Origin: Polytrichum commune
Lineage: Eukaryota; Streptophyta; Polytrichopsida; Polytrichales; Polytrichaceae
Direction of reading: 5' to 3'
Length of the DNA: 60,000 nt
NCBI GenBank assembly: GCA_950295325.1
Contig: OX485805.1
Location: 8,930,501 to 8,990,500, forward strand
In this document: positions 23,950 through 35,055 of the stretch, piece by piece
Layout: the number at the start of each line of letters is the position of its first letter
Numbering within the stretch: position 1 is the first letter of the stretch
Position numbers and translations under genes: made by a program
The notes under the pieces: generated by a model
Seen by the model: the letters and a program-made list of their open reading frames with translations, nothing else
Told to the model about the DNA's origin: nothing
Databases searched by the model: none

Positions 23950-24470
23950 TTGCGCTCATTGATGCCTTGATTACATTTAATCATGCGTAATTGGTTTGAA
24001 TGCGTATGAATACTTGTGAAAGTAGAAGGCATTACCTAAACTACTTTAAAATTTTACATACTAAAATCATCACACTAATTTAAGGCTCACTTTAGGATGA
24101 CAAAGACCCTCTCAAATGGTAAGTCACGAAAGTTATAACATCTAGGCTTAATGAGGATTTTGTATCGTTTTTGACTTCCGAGTTAATTAACATGCTTTAT
24201 TGACACTTTCACTTCCGAAATGAAATCCTAGTCAATTGCTTCTTTATCAAGTGGAAGTACATACATATATATATATATTGGATTATGGACCTTGTATTGT
24301 GCACTCAATACGGGATTTGTGGATAAGTAACCTTCAAAAATGCAAGGGCAATGGTTTTTTGTGGAGTCGGGCGGGGCGGGCAAAAGTTTACGGTTGGGTC
24401 CAGAAAATCTTTACTTATTTATGGGGGTTGCCCCTACCCATATTTACCTCCCCCGGAAAGATCGTAGGGG
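23950..24470. mobile_element. Single arm of the large palindromic element (compare 37578-39008)
   Basis: Corresponds to the right arm of the element at 37578-39008. Shared features in order: 'ttgattacatttaat', 'gaccctctcaaatggtaa', 'ttccgagttaattaacatg..ttattgac', 'aagtggaagt.catatatat', 'ggatta/ttt.gg.cctt', 'aaNaatNcaagNgcaatg' and 'gggcggggcggg'. The opposite arm is absent, so this is a deleted or half copy. A Tourist-like MITE starts 10 bp beyond it. Confidence 0.7.
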
Positions 24471-24479
24471 GAGGTTTGA

Positions 24480-24802
24480 GGGCCACTTCACACATGAGCC
24501 AAGAGCCATGACCATGAAATTGTGAGAGCCCAAAAAAAAGTGTCCAAAGGCCATCCCAACACACCTCCAAAATCACTTAGTCTGGTCACGGACCCTCAAG
24601 TGTAGTGTGAAGTCTACATGGATCATGTTTCGTGTGCTATGTAAGAGTCCATGCAGACTTTACATCCATCGTGCATTCACATACTCTGTTGGTCCCTCAA
24701 GCATAGCGTGAAGCAAACTTGGACCGGCTCCACCTTTTCCACCAATGAGAGTGCCTGAAGTGCACTGGTCACGGGCTCTCAGTCTCATATGTGAAGTGGC
24801 CC
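24480..24802. mobile_element. Tourist-like MITE, 323 bp
   Basis: Inverted ends 'GGGCCACTTCACACATGAG' and its near complement at 24784-24802. Flanks are TGA and TAT, so the TWA target duplication has decayed. The interior matches, in two blocks, the two outer parts of the 2.3-kb element at 35056-37342 (for example 'gtgtccaaaggcc.tcccaa' and 'ggaccggctccNccttttcc'). It is therefore a deletion derivative of that longer form, or the longer form is this MITE with an insertion. Confidence 0.8.
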
Positions 24803-24804
24803 TA

Positions 24805-27800
24805 TTGTCCCCATTTAATTCATGGCCCAGATGCACGATGAACACAATAAAGTAAGCTAACTGTGATAATTGTCAGAGAAAATGATGATTGCATGCGACA
24901 CACACTGTTCACTGTTAGCCATAGCATTGAGAACAAGGAACTTTAGCAAATATAGTATAAATGAGTCTGACATGGCACACTACTAGAGAAGGGCCTTGTG
25001 CAAGTTGCACCAACATGTAACTTAACTTCACGTGCCCCATTTCCAAATCTCATTTCCGCACAGTTAATGCAAGACATTAGAAGTTGTCGATCTAAAAAGG
25101 TTGTTTAACCTCTACCTTCCAATGCCCAATTTCCCTCACATCTGCCCAGAAAATGTGACGTAAGTTTCAACGATCGTCGTTGACGATTTGAAGTTATTTT
25201 GACAAATCTAATCGTATAGATATTTGCAGGTTAGAAGTGGCAACTCATAATCTGGATTCTAAACATTGATGTTCTAATGTGTAGGAGAGTATACTAGGAA
25301 TGTCAATAGTGGTCTCGAGGGCAGTAGATTAGAAATTAAATCAGGGTTGGTTTTTGGATCAAACCTCCACTCATATTATCTCCAAATGACAAAATGTTAC
25401 CCTCATTTGAAAGAGGGGCAATATGCCTACTTCAATCAGCTCACAAATCTTGGCACCATTATTTTGTGAATTTTTTGGGAAGCTTTGCAATTTGAGGCAG
25501 CGATGCCACAACTGTGCACCTTCCACATGGATTTACACACACCAACACATGTCCAATGGTAGATGTATAGGATATCTTGCGTTTGAGTGGCATGCAAATT
25601 TCAAGATCAATTGGGAATCAAGCTTTGGTTCATGGACTAGTTCCGCTGAAAACCGGTTGAGAGCACACTCAATATCTTAATTAATCCAAAAATAACTCAC
25701 TTTGTTGAATGAAAATGATCCATGTGGCAAAACATAGCATACTTGAACATGAACAAGAGGAATAGTTGAAACAATCAAGAAACCATCCGAACTATTGTCA
25801 AAGGGATCATAGTGAACTGCTCACGACCAAATTATGGTCGCATAGGCCATTAGGGGTTAAACCTAGGGCCTTAACTCATGTTAAGCCAACTAAGGCCGAA
25901 ATAGTATTTGGATGCGTGGCCTTCCTAGCACTTGACTTCTTGTGTACCCTACTGTAGTTTAGATGTTGGTTAGAAACTAACCCAAGGAAATGATCAAGGA
26001 AGACTTAAAAGATGATTTGTATATCATCTAGGTGTCTCAAATAAGTTTTATTAAGGAAAACACATGGTTATTTCATTTTATTTTGGATTAGAACTGACAA
26101 TTGGGTTATGGGTAAGGGATAGAAACTTTTTTAAAACTCTCCATCTCAATACATGCAATTGTTACAGTCACTCACCTCACTCTAAATTCCCGGGCAATAC
26201 TTTGGCAATGAGTTTATGTTAATTGGACCAAGTGCGGTGCACAAGCATAGGCACAACCATAATCAATTGTCTTGCATAAGTAACACATTTTTGTGTCATT
26301 ACCAAAGCCAATGGCACTTTGGCATTGTCAATAGTCTTTTATTAATTAATTCCATTTAGTGTAACTTGCAATGTCCGTGCAATCCTCTTTCCCATGTTAC
26401 CAATCTTCCTTAATTAAAATGGTGTTAATAATATTGTTTGACCATAGTCTTTTGGCTAGTCATGTTACCTTAAAATCACCATTCTTAGGTTGAGGCTTAC
26501 GTGATCATAGCCTCTCCCAACTCTTGAACTCCTTGGAAGTGCTTGGAAGGTTAAGATCTCGCTTGACCTTTCAACAATCTCCTCAGGCTATTGACTTTTC
26601 GCCTTCCTTCCCTCTTTCAGAGGATTGGTTCAACTCGATCAATCTAGAGCCTGCGTATTTTTACTTAATATATAATGCTAGAAGCAAGGAGATGTCATGT
26701 CCACAATTTAACAATTCTCATCATCTTTGGATTACCTCTAATTATAGCTCCATTAGGATGGAGGTCATAGATTACGTAGATTCATGAGTTCCTAACCTGG
26801 AATCATTTCTCATTGAATCAGACTGCGATGACGATAATCTAATCACTACGGATTTGTTAGGTTTTCTTTGTAATTTTTTCCTCTATCTCCCAATACTTAC
26901 AACTTCATGGTAATTTTATACTCTATCACTCCTCAGTCCATGGTCTCGGTAGCATATACTTGTGTTCTCCAATCATAACCATTCATGATAATTGCATTAC
27001 TCTTGCTTCATGGTTTCATGCCCTTACCAGACTATCAACTCATCATGTCTTTCAATTCCATAGACTATCACAACCTCTAGACCTCTCACATCATACCTAC
27101 CTTTTTGCAGAAGATAGGCAATACATTCACACCATACTATAGCCATACATGCACTTTTACTTAGAGTGAGTCAAATCTAGATATATTTGAATAACAAACA
27201 CATATAATTGATCATTCACAATTTGAAGATTTTCAAGCTATGGACATTACACGACCCCTTTGGATATTGACGTTATTATGGACAATCGACCCAATGTGAT
27301 TGCAAAGAGATCAAGAGTTTTGATATTATAATCGTGAGTAGTCAATGGTATAGGGAATCACTCCCATGCAATAAGATGGTGAAATAGATTATGGTCCAAG
27401 ATAATCCCCACTTTAAAAAACAGAGCAATCCCTGATCCGTAAATTCTCCAAAGTCTATGGCCCTTACAACCACACTCTCTTTCTTCTCCAGACTCCCAAA
27501 TAATTCTCTCTCCTCCACACTTCCCACGGAGTTCTATATTTACTTATGAAAGATACAACTTCTCATATCAAACTTTTGTCTTTTCAATTCTAATTTTTTC
27601 TATCTCCTAGACTATTTCCTACATGTAGCACGTGGCAATTTAAAATAACCGATACTTCAGACCTTTTTTACACTTAATTTCTTATTCAATAAAAATAAAA
27701 TAAAATTCCTATTACACCTACCACCTATGATTTAACTCTTGATTAATTATGATTTTTTTTTAGTTACGAATTGTCATGAATGGAAACATACTATAGTTTG

Positions 27801-28945
27801 GTTTAACTAACAAGTCAACAATTTAGTCTCACAAAGATTATAACTACCACTTCAATTTGAAGGATGGTTCGGTGGATCAAGCATGTGACCATTTCTATAA
27901 AATATGTAGCATTGTTTGTACAATCATTTCTTTTCTTTAGAATATGCAAGTAAAAAAACATTCAATATAGTCAAGCAACAAGGTCATGTTACTCTTGCCT
28001 TGCTTTGCCATTACTCTCACCCATCCCTCTTATACAACGGTACAAAGATAATTCAAACTTTGTACCATTGTTAATAATCTCTTTAGTTGCTTCAATATTT
28101 CCCCTGGCTATAGAATTTCTAGGATGGTTGTATTAACCTAATTCGAGCAACTGTATATTTGTAAGACCATTAGCCTAATCATTACACTATGTAATTGCTA
28201 CCAAAACAACAAGGATTTGCTTCTCAACTTACACATCAACTAGGCTATACTCTAGTGGCTATCCCACTTATGTAATCTTCAATTAACATGCAATCTATCC
28301 TAACTGCACTCCTATAGTCTTCTATGATTTACCATGCAAGGACTATAGGCAATTTGTCATGAAGCAATTCAATTTTTCTTCCCTTAACATTTAGGACGTG
28401 TCCTATCCTATTCAAACACCTCACTTCTTTTGTACAGTTGGCTCAATCTTGACCACATTGCTCACTTTTCTCTATGATTATAATCCAAAAATACTCATAT
28501 AAATCATGATAAACACTTTACTTAAACATCGTATTCACTCACACATCGTAAATCAAAATTTTCTTGTATTTCCTCAATCTACACACAATCTCAACAATAT
28601 CACAAAACTCTACTTGTATTTGATTTCATTTTACTCCAAAGTGATCAAAAGTGTCATCCATGCTATATCTTGGAACAATGTTTCTTCTCCTCTATCAAGG
28701 CAACTCTTACATAAAGCCTTCACTCCCATCTCATGATTCTACAACTATATTCTTCTTACATCACATCTCATTCTCGCTCAGCCTTTGGCCTTCGCTATTC
28801 TTACTAGCTCGCACAACCATAATTTGATTTGTCTATTACAAATAATTATGTCTTCTTTGTTAGGGGAACTTCCCTTATATCGCCCGCCCCTTATGTAACC
28901 ATTCGTGGGCTGAAACTGATGGCAATTGTTGATAGCCTACCATTC
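24805..28945. other. Intergenic, nothing recognised
   Basis: Long AT-rich stretch without a recognisable gene. Minus frame 27342-27527 and plus frame 26524-26787 look vaguely protein-like but match nothing and lack splice support. A 14-bp hairpin ('acaacggtacaaag...ctttgtaccattgt') lies near 28035-28075. Confidence 0.4.
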
Positions 28946-28950
28946 ATATT

Positions 28951-29262
28951 AGGGGTTGTCACACTTCTTTCTTCCCATTCTCGGAGAATGGAGAATGGAG
29001 AATGGAGAATGGAGAAAACTTCTTGTGTGAAGGTTTTATTGTTTTTCACCTGGGGTCGCTTCTTTTTGAAACGTGTGAATAGAGCACAAATTCTTACCAC
29101 ATGCGGGCAACAATGGTTATTCCCATTCTCCATTGTCCATTCTCCACGGGCCAAAAAGGGGTGTCACACCTTTCTCCATGGAGAAGCTATCCTATTGGCT
29201 CCTCTTTTTCCTCATTCTCCATTCTCCATTCTCCCATTCGCCGAGGAGGTGTGACAACCCCT
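28951..29262. mobile_element. 312-bp TIR element with internal GGAGAAT repeats and ATT duplication
   Basis: Perfect ends AGGGGTTGTCACAC / GTGTGACAACCCCT, flanked by ATT at 28948-28950 and 29263-29265. Just inside each end is a short tandem run of the heptamer GGAGAAT (about 28984-29016) and its complement (about 29216-29234), so the subterminal zones also pair. There is no coding capacity beyond chance frames. A small non-autonomous DNA transposon; a 3-bp duplication would suit a PIF/Harbinger or CACTA-type mechanism, but I cannot place the family. Confidence 0.75.
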
Positions 29263-29789
29263 ATTGCTTTTAGGTTCTAACCTTACTTCATGCATCAAAT
29301 TGCAGCAATCTACTTCCTATAGCCAACGTGACAGGGCTATAGCTGGAAAATATCATACTACCATTGTATACGAGCGTACCTCTCATCCATCCAACATAAA
29401 AACATGACCTCCTCTAAATTTGGTACCGATTCGTCTCAAATAACCTTGAGCACACACGATTCGCGATCTCTAAAGCTGATTTTGTTGCCAAATCAACTAA
29501 AAACAGCAGCCTGCAAGCTACATTCCATTTGAAGACGTTTTTATGTTGCATGGACAAGGGAGGTACACTCATGTGCGATCATTCCCTTCACTCTTCCATT
29601 ATCCAGATCGAATTTTTCAGACACAAGAAACTGGGTGTCTGAAGGTGCTCCGAGTCACTAGATCAACCTGAAACCAAACATGTGTTTGAGTGTTTTGCTG
29701 TGTTTCGAGTGTGCCTAACTTGGCTGCATCGTCACCTTTGGTATACGATTTGTGGAGACCGCATAATAAGTTAACAGCATGCGTTCCTT

Positions 29790-30008
29790 GTGGGATGCCA
29801 AGTGCAGAGTCCGGATATGGAGCTGGAGAAACGGCATCTGGTCATACAATTTCGCACCATCACCGTGCATGATGATGATGAGGAAGGGCCGGACATTCAT
29901 TGCCCGAGCCCTCAGGTGGCAGTGTTCCATATCGGCCATACTTACTATGCAGAGCTTGTCAGATCGCCCACCTTCTCTGATGCCCGGCTAGCTTCGTTAC
30001 CGTGCATG
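29790..30008 (+). other. Possible exon fragment of unknown gene
   Basis: An open frame of about 73 codons with protein-like composition ('ELEKRHLVIQFRTITVHDDD' then 'VFHIGHTYYAELVRSP') ends in TAA. A splice-acceptor-like TGCAG|AG precedes it at about 29807. I recognise no domain and could not find a convincing upstream exon. The last part (29935-30008) and the DNA beyond it are duplicated at 34078-34360, where the frame is broken. Could be a 3' terminal exon of a decayed gene, or chance. Confidence 0.25.
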
Positions 30009-30210
30009 TAACTTAAGTTATTGCAATTGCTCTCCTTTCTATGTGCATGACACCAAATAATGCAGTTATATGTACATACAAAACAAGTTGGTGCAGAGTT
30101 TAAAACCATACTTCAATGTTTGATGGATAAGAATTCGCACATTTTAAATTGGCCATCCATGAAGCATCGTTGTGGCTGTACTACAAGCATGTGAGTCATG
30201 GGCAATCGTC
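29935..30210 (+). repeat. Diverged segmental duplication, copy 1 (second copy 34078-34360)
   Basis: Shares 'cttgtcagat..cccacctt', 'aatgcag.ta.at..acatacaaaa.aagtt', 'cacattttaaa..ggcca' and 'gtgagtcatgggcaatcgtcc'-type sequence with 34078-34360. Estimated identity is 65-75%. The end at 30150-30210 also resembles 34500-34550, so parts exist in three copies. Confidence 0.6.
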
Positions 30211-30261
30211 CTATGTCACTGAGAATTTTACAGATCGATATGCCACCGGAGTTGGGTACCG

Positions 30262-30290
30262 GTGGTGGTGGTGGTGGTGGTGGTGGGGGA
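30262..30290. repeat. (GGT)n microsatellite
   Basis: About eight GGT triplets followed by a short G run. The polyproline or polytryptophan translations across it are artefacts. Confidence 0.9.
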
Positions 30291-30964
30291 AACGACACTT
30301 GACAAAACGTGCAAAAGAAAGAAAAGAAAAAGACATGTGTCCTATTATTCTCTAGGGTCCTTACCCAAATCATGCTAGAGTAGAGGTGCTTATAACCAAT
30401 CACTAAATATATTTTGTGCTATATTCGGAGAAGTACAAGGCAATGCAAAAAAAATTCATGTAGGAAGATAGAAATTAGGAGGATTGCCAAAAAATTTATA
30501 TATATTCCTTCAATTGAAATTACTGTGAAATTCTAAAGCCAAAAGCTAGGCCCGAACATATTACCAATGTCAAGCGTTTGGCATAACAAATCATTGTAAT
30601 CGCTCATTCCTCTTCACTTTAGAACTCACGACCATGACATGTGTCATGGCACTATGAATTCTAGCCTGATCAAAATTCAATCCCAACCAAATCGAAATTC
30701 AGTCTCAACTCGATTAAGTTTCTAATACCCTATAGATTGCCGATGGGGTCTTGATTAGGAATAGGCGCCTCTACTATATTTTCAAACTAAAAAGTGGCAC
30801 GTGGCTGAGATAGGATGGCAACATGCGGTATGGGAGTTGTAGGGGGTGGAACACAAGAGGGTAGGGAGGGAGGCTAAAAAGCAAGCAAGCAAGGGGGGAG
30901 CAAGCAAGGGGGGGGGGGGGGGCTAGAGGAGATGGCTAGAGCTTATGAGAGAGGGAGGGAAACA

Positions 30965-31412
30965 TTGTCCGGGGAGATTCTTGGCCATAAAGGGTCAATC
31001 AAGTCCTAGTGTTTCCAAGTCCAACCGGTTACATGTTGTGATCTTCCGGTTTTCTTAAAGAATTTCGGGTGTATTCTATAGATTCCCCTTAAACGATTGT
31101 TTATTTTCCTAGAGCCTTGACCTTCAATCGGTTGCTTTTAACATTCAATTGGTTCATCTATAACTACAATGATTATCCTAATTAGTGCATGGGTGTTACT
31201 ATTCGTAGTTATGCATTCTTATAACTATTTAATCAAAATGTAATATTTTACCAAGCAAAGTCATATGTGTTGTATAATATCCAAACAATCTATTGAACTT
31301 TTGTTATTAAACATTAAAGTCATGAGTAAGACGTTATTGCATTGTGTAACTCCGAATAGGAACGAGCAATAATTGGGATAATTAGTGTAGTGGTCAGTTC
31401 TCCCCATTGATT
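30965..31412 (+). repeat. Dispersed repeat family A, copy 3, interrupted by a MITE
   Basis: The family A sequence starts with 'cggggagattcttgg' near 30971 and runs to 'cattcaattggttcatcta' and 'taactac' at 31167. It resumes with 'tagtggtcagttctcccc' at about 31388, matching the end seen in the 23.7-kb copy. The intervening 220 bp is the separate element at 31168-31388. Confidence 0.7.
31168..31388. mobile_element. Small MITE nested in family A copy 3
   Basis: Ends are inverted: 'attatcctaattagtg' on the left and, in reverse complement, 'attatcccaattattg' on the right. It splits a family A copy whose two halves match uninterrupted copies elsewhere. The AT-rich interior has no coding potential. 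The insertion is younger than the family A insertion it sits in. Confidence 0.6.
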
Positions 31413-31439
31413 GGAGGGGAAGGGAGGCTAGGAGAGAAA

Positions 31440-31452
31440 GGGGGGGGGGGGG
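31440..31452. repeat. G13 homopolymer
   Basis: One of several pure G or C tracts in the window (10-17 nt), in a G/A-rich flank. The others are at 12574, 13075, 13389, 30908, 37615 and 41883. Confidence 0.95.
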
Positions 31453-31959
31453 AAGAGGCGAAGGTAGATGGGTCCTAAATGGTTATTTTTTTCCCAACTG
31501 GCCCACCTTTCATAGGATATGAAACACTTGATCAATATGAGATGGTTAGCAAATCCAAATTGGGGTTGTAGACACTTTCCTCATAAATTTAAGAGCTCAT
31601 ATAAACATTTCATTCACCATCAACAAGAAGATTTTCGTGCTCATTAAATGGTCATATTGCCGAACCTCCCCCCCATTTATGTTCATTATTGGGCCTAGAT
31701 TAGTTATAATATTTCCAGTTCATAGTCCAATCTTTGTTGAACACATGTTTGCTTGGTATCCATACTTGGAGTCACCCTAACCACATACCACTCAAATGCA
31801 GGTGTTTGAATAAGAGTGGTTGCCAAATTAGGCATGTCTACTTGAGTTTTGGGAAGCACATCACATGGCTTAAGGGCCCTCGCAATCTTTCTTTTTTTGT
31901 GATTTATTATCATTATTTGATACATTTCATTGTTTGGTAATTAAGTCTACATTCTCAAC

Positions 31960-32165
31960 GACTCATAGTGTGGTTGCTCTTCTTAAGTGGACGTCTATAT
32001 TTGAGTCATACAAGGACATTAGTAAACTATGTGTTACAATGAGATTGGACAATATGTTCAAAATACAAACATCATTATGGGTTCATATATGATGCACTTG
32101 GGAGGGCTTATGTGATCTTTTAACAAGTTAGAGAATTGTCACTCCAACCCCTTGTAAATTTTGAA
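31960..32165 (+). repeat. Dispersed repeat shared with MMT intron 11
   Basis: Resembles 50645-50850. Shared stretches include 'ctcttcttaa', 'NatgagaNtggac.atgt.ctcaaaatacaaac.ccatt' and 'gggagggc.tatgtgatc'. No terminal repeats or coding domain are visible. Probably two copies of an unclassified transposon fragment. Confidence 0.5.
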
Positions 32166-32169
32166 ATCT

Positions 32170-33305
32170 CTACTCCAATTGTGAGACTTGAAATATAAAT
32201 CGCGAGATGGATGAAACAAACACTAAGATCCAATGGCCCAAAATGTCTATAACATAGTTGAAAGTATCCACAATAGGTTCACATACTTTCCACATTTGTT
32301 GGATTCAACAAGTTCTTCAAGTATTTTGTTACCTCCATGCTATACTGTAGGTTATAACATTTCTATTTGATTTAACATTTCTAATGATGCACCCTATTTT
32401 TCATGCGGGATGGTGTATAAGGTGGCCCACATACTATAGGGTTCCCATGGTATTTCCCATTATACATTGGCCCACACTATATCACATCATCAATTCATAA
32501 CTCATATGCATGGATGCATTGGGCCAAACCGGCATGGGCCAAAGCTCAAAAGCATAAGTAGGAAGATGGGGTTAAGAGGGTTAATTGTCTTCCTCAATAC
32601 TAATTGTAAACCGCAGTGTAGTGTCACCGTCACTGAATGTTAACCCAACATAATTTTTCATTCCTTGTATACTTTTGGAGAGGACTATAGATTCAATGTG
32701 TTGTAATTATTGTCACTTACCAAGTGATTTTTCATCCAAGAGAGGTAGGGTTTTGGCCAATGGATGAACTCATCCACCATCTATGACAATATTTGTTCAC
32801 TTATTCATAAGAAGTGTTGTCCAAAAGTTACCATAGAGTCATAAAATACCACATGATACTAAATATGATATTTAGTGTAGCTTCATATATGTTAGAGACT
32901 CAAAGTAGGTGGCTTTAAGGCCTCAATACCTTATAATCACGCATTCTTTGTTGGGAAACCAATCACAATGCAATACAAGTTGTAGAGTTGGACCAGTGAC
33001 CTCTAGTCATTTAATTTCTCATCATCAACATGCATTATGACATAACATTATCTAGTCATGTGGGTCGATTCCATGACCCTAGAGTATTCAATTATATTAT
33101 GTGGACCCCTTGAACAAGCTGGGAATATACGTTTATTATTCGTACATTCAAGCTGAACTTGGAAGATTGGGTGGAGTTAGGGTGAGTTTCCTTGCATGCT
33201 AGTCGCCCACTAGATTCTAGAAAAGAATGGGTCAGAGGTGTCCACATGTAGTTAAGCACCACCTGCCATCCAACCACATTTTGGTGGTCCGCTAGAATGT
33301 GGAGG
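32170..33305. other. Intergenic, nothing recognised
   Basis: No gene, tandem repeat or clear terminal inverted repeat recognised. Short frames only. Confidence 0.45.
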
Positions 33306-33310
33306 GCCGT

Positions 33311-33764
33311 GGACATGGGCCGGTAGACTTCCATGCGTCCACTACATAATATTTAACCTACAAGTGTCGGTCACCAAAGGATTGAAGATTGGTTTTAGAA
33401 GGAGGAGGAGGTTAGTAGGTTGTCTTGGATATGAGAAGATGGAAGTAGCTAGTTGGCACATAAGGACTCTCCCCCACTTGATGTCCTCTACATTTGGATG
33501 GGTTGTTCTTATTCGCACTTAGAATTTGGTGGGCAAGTGGACACATGCCAGTAGACTTCCATGCGTCCACTAAAGAATATCTAGCCTACAAACGCCGGTC
33601 ACCAAAGGATTGAAGATTGGTTTTAGGTGGGGGAGGTAGGAGGTGGTCTTGGATATGAGAAGATGGAAGTAGCTAGTTGGCACATATGTACTCTCCCCCA
33701 CTTGATGCCCTCTACATTTGGACGGGTCGTCCTTATTCGCACTTAGGCTTTGATGGGTGAGTGG
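33311..33764. repeat. Tandem duplication, unit about 228 bp
   Basis: Units 33311-33538 and 33539-33764 are about 88-90% alike. Long shared blocks include 'gtagacttccatgcgtccac', 'ggtcaccaaaggattgaaga' and 'gagaagatggaagtagctag'. Neither unit has a conserved open frame. Local duplication of intergenic DNA. Confidence 0.85.
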
Positions 33765-34077
33765 CTTACACGAAAACGCACCCTTTACACTCTCGCAGTA
33801 TGCACAAGAATTGCTTCCTCATCCTAGGAATATGCTTAAGAACATTGTTCAATCCGCTGTTATTCCCTATAGTTACTATCAATAACAATACTATCATTGA
33901 AAACATCGACACTATTCACGATATTCTTACTATTCAACCCAACAATGATTGTTATTCATACCGACTTCGGTTTCTTCGTATTTTCTAAGTTTCTTCCCAT
34001 GAAGGTAAGATAGTGGAGGCCCGTTTTGTATACTAAATATAGAATGGAAGACAAGGATGCAGGTGCACAATGTTTAT

Positions 34078-34560
34078 GATGGCGGAGTCCAGACTTTTCC
34101 AGAATTTGTCAGATCTCCACCTTCTATGATGGCCAGCTAGCTTAAGATGCATATATGCAATTGCTTTTCCTACACCATTCTCACAGAATAACTAATGCAG
34201 ATAAATTCACATACAAAAATAAGTTATTATTACAGATTTAAAAAAAAATCATTACTGCAATGCTTGATATCCTCATGTAAGATATTTGCATGTTTTAAAA
34301 CGGCCAACTGCAAAGCATCATTGTGGGTGCACTACCCAGCATTCAAGTCGTGGGCACTCGTCCTACGTTCCTGGGACATCTGCATGTCTTCTATGATTAT
34401 ATACTATAGATTTGCTTTGTTTTTAACTTATGCATGAAATTTACCTAGATTCACATGTTGAATGAAGTGGTGGGATGTTGACATTAGGGTCCGGTTTTAA
34501 GCACTACAAGCATATGAGTCATCGGCAATTATCTTGCGTCATTAGTAATTTATCCTACAC
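34078..34560 (+). repeat. Diverged segmental duplication, copy 2
   Basis: Second copy of 29935-30210. Its own end is repeated once more at about 34500-34550 ('gcactacaagcatatgagtc'). The open frame present at the first locus is not kept here. Confidence 0.55.
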
Positions 34561-35055
34561 TATTGGAGTTTCTGCAAGTCTATCATGATGGTAGATTCGC
34601 ATGTTTGTTTCGGTGACGCAAGACAATTGATGGGGATTCGTAAGATGGTAGTGAAGAAACTTGGGGTTCCAAACACCCCTTCACGGACCTTTCTTTGGGA
34701 CTCCAGATTGGGCCCACGCTTGAAGGTTGGTTTCTCAAACGAGGAGGAGTATTTTCTTGAACGAGGACCACTGTGATTTGACAGGAAAGTGGTGCCCTTA
34801 ATATAAGGATATGCATCCTTGGCAATTGACACGTGCCACTAAAAAAAAATTAAATCCACCAAGGTGATAAATTTGCATATTGTTTTTTTTCCAATCGCAC
34901 ATATCAATTGCCTAGGTCTCATATGTTGGTAATGCTAGTGTAAACTCCTTGGGTCCAAAACTTTGCTCTCAACTAACATGATTGCTCAATTTTATTGTTT
35001 CTATGGTGTCGGACCCTCATGTAAGTCCCACTTGATTGTACATGGAACTCTCTAA

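Noticed and set aside
30113-30403. Polyproline-containing minus frame
   Set aside because: Translation of the GGT microsatellite.
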